64,000 nt of DNA from Rhynchospora pubera (Eukaryota; Streptophyta; Magnoliopsida; Poales; Cyperaceae), in contig CM051460.1 of NCBI GenBank assembly GCA_028095005.1, forward strand, positions 73,921,676 to 73,985,675, in the 5' to 3' direction. The notes under the pieces are model-generated. The model saw only the letters and a program-made list of their open reading frames with translations, was not told the DNA's origin and made no database searches. A program made the position numbers and the translations under genes. Positions 56,362 through 64,000 of the stretch are shown here, in pieces; position 1 is the stretch's first letter; each line of letters opens with the position of its first letter.

Positions 56362-59300
56362 ATGGCTCCAAAGAGAAAATTGGGTCCATCCAGTGAAGGA
56401 GCCGGGCCATCGCGACCCGCAAAGAGCCGAGGTTTGACATCCAGGTGAGTGGGTCCCACTTCTGAGTGCCAAAGATCAATTTGTCTTATACTCTTATATA
56501 GTAGTTCTTCATTTTGTTCTCTCTTTTTGTTTGTTTGCCTTATTTTACTTGAGTAACTTTTACATTGCAGTTCCCAAGAGAATGGGACAGATTCCTTTAA
56601 ATTAGAGATGCAGCGTATGGTTAGTGTTTCCTTTGTTTCTTGTTCCCTCATTTTAATTTTATTTTCTTCGCTTGGATGTGATAATTGTCGGGATGTGATG
56701 ATAAAAAGCACTCTCATCTTTAAAGTTTGTTGTAATGCTTGCAACTGTACATTATCATTTTTTTTGTTCGGAAATTTCCAAAACAAGTTTTCTCAGTAAT
56801 GAAGGAGAAATTTCACTTATTTATTTATTCATTCTTTTTTACTATAGATAAGCACACTAAATTGCAAGATTGAAGAACTACAGGCTAAGGTTAGTGGACT
56901 GAAACAATAAATTGTATATATTTCAAGACCCTGTTGATGTTAAACCGCTGAGATGTTTTCATTTACATTAGTTTTACAAAACCCTATGAGTTTCTTTATG
57001 TTTTTCCCCCGATAAATTTGAACATATTTCTCCCAGGATCAAATATTTAAAATCTAATGACTAATGTATTTTAATTATCATAAATAAGGCTGATAAATAT
57101 TGAGAGATGACATCAATACGGTTGCATAATTTGTGGAATTTTACTTTGGGATCAAATCCACTATTTCCTTTAGAGTACTTCTGATTGTTTGTAAGAAACT
57201 TATCTATTGAATGCCAAAATTATGGTCATATTTACAAAAATTCTTGTCTTGAATATTTAAACTATGGATACACTACTGTTTACAGGCAGATGGGTTTGAT
57301 GAACTGAGAGCTAAAGTTAATGAACTAGAACAGGAATTGCATATTCTTAAAAGCTCTACAGTACTTGAAAATCCTATTGATGAAAACCAAACTACAAGGT
57401 AGCAAAAATGAGTAATTTACTTTTTAAATTTTTTTTAATGTTTCTCAAGTTCTTTCTGGTATTTACCAGAATAGATTGGTTAGTATTAGAATAGTGACTC
57501 TCTCCCAGATTTGGGTATTGTTAACATTATTTTGATTAAAACCCTCCAATACTAGAAGTCTGTCACGAATTCCGAATTAGAAAATAATAAATTGTTTAGC
57601 AACTTCTTTCCATTTGAATGATTTTTACTGGTACTATCGGACCTTTACCAGAATGGGTTGTCCAATATTAGAACGGTGAAAGTCTTGTTTAGACTTTGAT
57701 ATCTCAACACTCTGTTGTATTTTGACTTACAGTTGTCAATTATGTACTAAACAAAACGCCCCCACCATTATATTAGAAAAAGGTTTACAAAAGGCAAATA
57801 TTAGAATGTACCAATCATGTATATATGTGCTGTATAACTAACTTCGATCTGATCCTATGCACTAGAAGTGGAAGTATTAGAGAAATCCTCCTATAACCTG
57901 CAACTTATATACTCCATCTATTATTTTCATAATACTAATTTTATATTTTATCCTTAGAGATCCAGCCAATCTTGGGCGGTACGAGCTAAAGATCATGAAT
58001 GACATAAAGGAAAGGGTCTATACAGGCTCTGAAGTACAAGGACAAGATGGAGAGCTACTCAAGGTAGCTATATACTACAATGGTCAGAAAATTACTTCTG
58101 GATCCCTTGCTTCAGCCAGATTTGAAGTTGTGGTACTTGAAGGGAACTTAAGTATAGCAAAGGCCTGGCCAGAAGTGAGTTCCGTCCTGGCTCATGCTTA
58201 CATATATCAGTTTTCTAATGGAGAGGCAGTTTTAGAAGGTTTGAAATTTAAAGATAACTCGAACCGGGCTGTATGGCGGCTTGGAATCAAGGTTTTAAAG
58301 AACTTTAATGTAAGAGTCCAAGAAGCAATCAGTGATCCTTTCAGAGTTTTGGATCGACATGGAAAAGGTATTTTTGATAACTCTGTGTACTATATGATAT
58401 TCTTCTGTCAGATATTATCATTTATAGTTTTTGTTCCTCATGATTTATTGAATTGTACTCCACAGCCATAAGCAGCTGTAAATTAAGTATTCAAATTAAA
58501 AAAATTTGCATAATCTGTGCATCATTTAATTACTTTTGTTATTTTGTTTAGCATCTGAAAAGCCAGATATCCCATTGTTGGACAACGGAGTAGAGCGCCT
58601 AAAAAAAGTAGGTCAAAAGCGCGCAGTAGACCTCAAGGAGAAGAACGGTATTATCACTATTAAGGATTTTTTGCAGCTCTATCACAAGAACCCAAAAAAG
58701 CTTCGCAAGGTAAGAAAATATGTAATTGATCATAAATAAAATTTGGTTTATTTGTACTCCTATATTCTTAGAAATGTATTAAATTTTAATTATGGAGTCC
58801 CTTGAACTTGCTCCTCACCAAAAGTCTACATTTTCTTTTTGGTTTTCAGCTTGTAATTTTTTTATGTAGAGGTTGTTTTTGGATAATCACCAAGTAATGC
58901 AATCCTAGGTTACAGACCCAAAAATAGCACTTATACAGAACAAATAACAAAATTGCTTTTTGTAATAAAAACATAATGAAATAAGAAACACTGAGTTTTG
59001 TGTTTGCTTCAAGCCTTCAACTTAGGATTGGTATATATATTAAAGAATCAGATATGACAACATATTGTGGCATATGTACTGTTGAAAAAATAGAAAATAT
59101 AATTATATATGTAGTTAACAAGCAAACTATGACATTGTGTTTGCAGATTCTCAAGATAAAGTCAGAGTTTGATGAATCATGGAAATCTATGTTTGCACAT
59201 GCCAAAAAGTGTGACACAGGATCCAATCTTTACTCATATCAGAAGAAAAATACTTTGCTCTTTTTTAACTGCGTATATGAGGTCGTGGGTGCTGCATTTG

Positions 59301-62300
59301 GGAACAAATACACACCCTTTGATAAACTAAAAGACTCCAAGAAGGTAAGAATTTCAATGCCCAGTTCTGGTACTAGATCTGACTATAGGGGTAACGGTTT
59401 CCATACTGCAGCAGTAGAGATTTGTTAGGGGTGGTCCTCTGTAGTAACTTTGTTGTTTATGTCTCTGTAGTAGTACCTAACTATGCTTCTTACCATATTA
59501 CTTTTGGAAGCTTTTCTGTTTTTATTTTTCCCTTTTTACACTAATCACTGGCAGTGATCTGCATTTCAGATTTTAATCAACAAAAGGAAGAAGAGTTTCT
59601 ATAAGAAGTTCAAAATCGAATCCTTAGTAGCTGATTTTGAACTTCAGAATGGGCAACCTGTACCTATCAAACACCATTCTACAGGCAATTCAACTAAGAA
59701 TGATACACCACAGTGTGGTAACAAACTTTGTCTGAGACTTTGCTTTTAAACCTTGTCACTATATTCTTACAATATTCTAAATCTAAATGCTGCACTATTC
59801 ACCTGTACAATGACAGATTAGATCTTTTCTATCCCATTATCTTCTTTCTTAAAATTCCAAATGACCCCACCATGGGATTCCTGTCTACTTAAAGAAAAAT
59901 CAACAAGGGCAATTTAATGAACTAAAAGAAATGTAGTTCTAACCATGCTTTTGTTGTTGCACATCTAAATGTGTTTTGCCATTTTATTCATCTATCGGAA
60001 GAACGCAGGAAGATTTCCACAAAATTTTTGCATTACATTTTTCTTGGGTTGATATCATTCTCAATTTCTTCCATTTTTTTTGGGTATTAGTACTTCCTCC
60101 CCGATCACCACCCCCCCCCCCCCCCCCCGCAAAAATGATATTAATAATAAATAAATAAATAAATAGAACTCTTTCATTCTCTGATTCCTACTCTTCTCAC
60201 CCTCTTACTTTTTTCCTTTTTTTTTTCCGGATCAAGATGCTGTTCTACAAAATATACAACCAGCTGATGCCACACAGTTTTCTGATGTAAGTTTATCTCG
60301 TGTTGCGCATTTTCAAAAGTAATTGGCATATTTTCAAAGGAGTTCCTTCAATAAAAAAGAAAATAAATTTACCCATACTCCTGGTACAGAATTCTGCGCC
60401 AGATATCAGAAGAGATGCATATCAAGATAATATGTCCGATCACAACACAACTCAACACTACCACTTTATCTCAGGTCAGGAGACTTAATTTGGCATTATA
60501 TCGAGCTATTAAGGGTATTATTTAGCAAAATTTATTTGTGTCGTTTTGGTTAGGTTTGGGCAAAAATAAAACATGAATTACCTTCAAATACTGTTTGACA
60601 AATTCTTACCTGCCTTTTTGTTCTCTTGTTCCTTTGTATATTATAAAGTTGATGCTTTATTTGCTTCAAAAAAAAAAAATTGATGCTTCATTATGCTTTA
60701 ACTGTTCAATGGCTAATTTATATGAAATTTTGTTAATTGTGGATTAGTTAGTTTTACTGTATAATTAATTCTCAGCTGTTAGTTATGTACTTGCGTTAGA
60801 ATTGGAGTCATTGTGCTAAATTGGTAGCATACAAAGTTAAGGGCTTAGGTAGACAATATTCGGGTTTTTGAATGCCTTTCTGTTTACAAACTTTCAGATG
60901 ATCAAATTACAAATCAAGTACAAGGGCATGAAGGTTCTTTTGTCATCCCGAATTCGGCCTCTGAACTCAATTCGACACTAGTGAATGAAAATTCGGCTGA
61001 GTCAGTGGAAGAGTCATGTGATGTAATGATATTTTTTAAGTATATATATTTTATAATCACATTTCTGGTACCAACTGATCAGTTTTTTATACCACTAAAT
61101 GCCAGTCAGTACTGTACAAGTGACATCTTTCCTTAAATCAGTGTTTGGGAACAAGTCTACCAAAGTTTATGAAGAACTACATCCGGCCAACAAAAATATA
61201 TTTACCCAACTTCCGTGGACTTTCACATTTCCTCTTTCCTGAGTTAAATACTCATTTTATGTTGAATGAGTACCATGGCAATGGAATTATCAACAATGTT
61301 CCCAATACTGCAGAAAACAATCCAAGAAAGCTTGAAAACCAATAAAAAGGAGATAAGATTATAAGTGTTATACTCGACATATATATTTGAGTACATCTAG
61401 GATTGTTAAATTTAGACCATTAAAAAGTTTTGCTCGATCAAGGACCAAATATAGCAACCCTCTCAAGTGCTTAACTATATGCACGGTATAGGTAGCTGTA
61501 CACATTTGAATTTGGGAAAAATTCGGACTTTGATCTTTTAACTTTATTCAAAACACCAACATATTGGTTCCCAGAATTTTGAAAGAATAAATGACAAATA
61601 GTGGTAAACTTTCATTCACAATAAATCACCTCTCAAAGTTTCATAAATAAACTCATGATCAGTTGCTACTTAAAATTCTAGTAAAATAATTACTTTCATC
61701 CTTTACTCGACCTAGTGAATGGCCAATTTTAATCTTTTTTTCCTTTTAAAGTGTTAAGGACTGACCGACTTTTCTTGGACAATTCAAGGTCCATACAAAG
61801 TATAGTTTATGGACTTGGTAATTTAATGCAAGTGCTAGATGTAAAACTTGAATTTTGAATTTAACTCTAATTTTGACAGACCTTAGGTTATATATTATAT
61901 ATATAGAAGTAAACTGTTTATCGATTCTAATCCTTTTACGTTTTTTCCCCCAAGGATGCTACTTCCTAGAGAGAAATTTTACATGTTTCTCAAGACAGAC
62001 CAATATTCAGCGTGCATTCCTCTCCTTATCTGGAAGACAATTTTTCAGACGCAGATTTTGAATGGCTAGCCTTCTTAGATGGTAAATATGAACTTCTTTT
62101 AATATTTATTTTGTTATTTGCTTTGCTAGCGATTTATGCTGATTGGGTGTTGAGATGTTGATAAATTGCTTAGAAATTTGGTTTTGTCATTTTTTTTATT
62201 GCCGGGCCTCTCTCATTGAGTCATGCTTATTTATCCCTCATGCTATGTTTATTGAAATGTATTTTGGATCTCCTGTCGCCACTACCTTAATGAATTCAGG

Positions 62301-62894
62301 TTTTCAAACCTGGATCTTTTTTTTTTTCGGGAAAATAGATAAAAAAGAAAGATATTATCAAATTCCACCCAGAGTGTTCATTACGTTCTCTAATTTTATA
62401 TATGGCCCTGATCAAAATGATTTTTTCACGGGATTTCAATTCAATTCAATTCAATTGATTTCATAGGATTTCATTGGATCTAATTAAATAGGAATCCCAA
62501 CCAAATGACACCAAATCCATTCATTTTGATCAAGAATTTTCCAACGAAATGAAATGAAATGAAATCCCATGTTAAAAAAATGAGATTTTGATCAGGGCCT
62601 ATATGATACTAATATATATATATCACTTTATTTTTAACCCACAAATCACAATCATTTCAATCCTGATAGAACAATATGCCAAAGAATAATTAAATTCCTG
62701 AGAAATACAAGTCATAATAAACTATGAATGCACTAAAATCTAATGCCAAATTACTTTAATTTTGGTGACCTTCATTAGTATCTTCTATTTTTGCAGATAT
62801 CCCATCTGTGCGGCGCAATCTCAGTGCAAGAGGAATATGGTTGTTTGTGCGCCTTGCATTGCTATATTTTAGAAGAAATCCTAGTGCCAAATAA
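56362..62894 (+). CDS. divergent calmodulin-binding protein 60 (CBP60) family gene, 14 exons
   Basis: Exons: 56362-56444, 56571-56619, 56848-56889, 57286-57398, 57958-58367, 58552-58709, 59147-59344, 59570-59717, 60237-60286, 60390-60474, 60898-61022, 61142 to about 61270, 61999-62081, 62797-62894. Frames agree across exons 1-11. The end of exon 12 is uncertain: a phase-2 donor such as the GT in AATGAGTACC is needed, otherwise a stop follows at 61345. The product is about 590 residues. It has a basic N-terminus (MAPKRKLG), a coiled coil (residues about 45-85) and the CBP60 core (YTGSEVQGQDGELLKVAI, ARFEVVVLEGNL, LKFKDNSNRAVWRLGIKV). A middle domain follows with ITIKDFLQLYHKNPKKLR and DPFRVLDRHGK, then an Asn/Ser-rich region and a basic, hydrophobic C-terminus (GIWLFVRLALLYFRR) that could bind calmodulin. 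CBP60 proteins are plant nuclear factors, some activating salicylic-acid defence genes. I cannot place it in a subgroup. Confidence 0.82.
60111..60128. repeat. run of 18 C in intron 8 of the CBP60-like gene
   Basis: An uninterrupted C run follows CACCA. It is a length-unstable homopolymer, G-rich on the other strand. Confidence 0.9.
62404..62599. mobile_element. foldback MITE (196 bp) in the last CBP60 intron
   Basis: The ends GGCCCTGATCAAAAT and ATTTTGATCAGGGCC are perfect 15-bp inverted repeats flanked by TATAT duplications (62399-62403 and 62600-62604). Interior ATTTCAATTC/GAAATGAAAT runs extend the foldback. No coding frame. It sits between exons 13 and 14 and is removed by splicing. Confidence 0.88.
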
Positions 62895-64000
62895 TCCATG
62901 CTTTTAAACTCAGTGAGTGCAAGGTATTACCAGCATGCTGGATGTGTAAGAATAAATTGTTGCATTTTTTGCTCATGCTTACACTATATGAGTTCTCTTC
63001 TGTCCTACAAGATCTTTAAAGTATCACAAATACCCTCTTTCACAATCTATTAACAAAACGTACATAAACTTCCTTCTTTGCTCTCTTTCCTGATAGAAAA
63101 GGAATTGTGTGTAATGTTGCAGGAAATACAGAAGAGGAGCTCGGGGGGAATGGAGGATCTTTTCCTTCTATTAAAACAGTATTCTGATGCTAAAAATTTC
63201 TTATCCTTTTATACATTCAAAATTGCCTTGTATATTTTTGTAATTGCCATATATGGAGTTGCCTGAGACTATTTTTTTTTAATTAATTTCATTTATAAGG
63301 ATGATTATGTAAGAAAGTAACAACAGCTCACTTGTTTGCCTTTGTTAAACTATTTTTAAATGCTTTTAAATTAGAGCACAAAACTGATATATATCTTGTG
63401 GTTGTCTGTTCATGTGCGTAGTATATAATGATACAAATGAACTGTCTTCTAATTTGTTGGTTTCTTTTAAGCTTGCATGTCCATTTTGTTTGCTGACTGG
63501 AATAGAATCCCTATCCCAGCAGCCTGTTTAGCATTTACTGCATATGATATGAATTTCGTTGTAGTACTATTTATCATAGGTATATCCATCATGGTTTGAA
63601 AACTCGCCTAATTCTAATTCGAATCGGCCGAATCGGATCAGAATTGGTGGGCACAATCTGATTTTGAGGGTTTCTGAACAGAATCAGTTGAGTTCTACCA
63701 TTAATGGCGTTCACTGAAGGAGAAAGGTGAAGGGGGCACGGGGAAAGTCTGTCCAATTTTTTCCCATCAGACCCTAAAGGACATGGTTGCTACACTACTG
63801 CTTACATTGTTGATGTTTTTCATCCCCCCTTGCACTAAAAATTTCAATGCCAGTATTGTGCCAAATTTTGCATAGTGTATCAAATAAAAGATCCCAAATA
63901 AATCGGCTGCCTGTGTATTCCAACATGTTAACCATTAAGTTGAGCTGCTGACACTCTACGATCACGATCGATGGCAAGTAATTCCAATGAAATTCAAATC
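62895..64000. other. 3' flank of the CBP60-like gene, no further gene seen
   Basis: The first few hundred bases are probably 3' untranslated region. Short frames (63078-63266, 63795-63977) have no recognisable product. The last 400 bases look like ordinary intergenic DNA. Confidence 0.5.

Noticed and set aside
63600..63720. Repeated GAATCGG/GAATCAG words near the right end
   Set aside because: Too short and irregular to define a repeat or element.

Overview
This looks like nuclear DNA of a flowering plant, most likely a dicot. The evidence is AT-rich sequence, short GT-AG introns, plant LTR retrotransposons of the Tat (Ogre-like Ty3/gypsy) and Ty1/copia types, small terminal-inverted-repeat elements, and one multi-exon gene of the plant-specific CBP60 family. 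Nothing bacterial is present. I cannot name a species.

Layout. (1) An old minus-strand gene, probably of the plant mobile domain/MAIN-like type, lies at 94-1414 and resumes at 47427-47689. (2) It is split by a minus-oriented Ty1/copia element (1415-47426) with a perfect 5-bp target duplication, GCTAA. The copia LTR copies are nearly identical, but the 6.1-kb interior is almost without coding sequence. (3) The left copia LTR is itself interrupted by a giant minus-oriented Tat/Ogre-like element (1556-38338). That element has two LTRs of about 7.06 kb, a 20.8-kb interior and, at its left end, the start of a second tandem interior. The sense strand encodes a very long gag-protease polyprotein (31136 to 20856) and RT, two RNase H domains and integrase (20826 to 17341), all carrying stop codons. 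(4) Between integrase and the left LTR, on the opposite strand, are two intron-containing genes: a six-exon plant-mobile-domain gene (10602-14204) and a two-exon gene resembling the 'putative plant transposon protein' family (14619-15920), the latter with its own TATA box. (5) At 47690-49437 is a related copia LTR in the opposite orientation, followed by a primer-binding site but no visible body. (6) 49451-56300 is mostly AT-rich intergenic DNA with tandem repeats, palindromes, a hAT-type MITE with an 8-bp target duplication, and another MITE-like unit. (7) 56362-62894 is a 14-exon plus-strand gene for a divergent calmodulin-binding protein 60, with a small MITE in its last intron.

Order of events read from the nesting: host gene, then copia insertion, then Tat insertion into the copia LTR, then loss of the Tat left end together with 463 bp of copia LTR. 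By eye the copia LTR copies differ at roughly 7 sites in 1.3 kb, and the Tat LTR copies by around half a percent, so both insertions look recent. The strongest candidate for something under-described is the pair of spliced antisense genes riding inside the Tat element, together with the roughly 1,900-codon repeat-bearing insert in its gag region.
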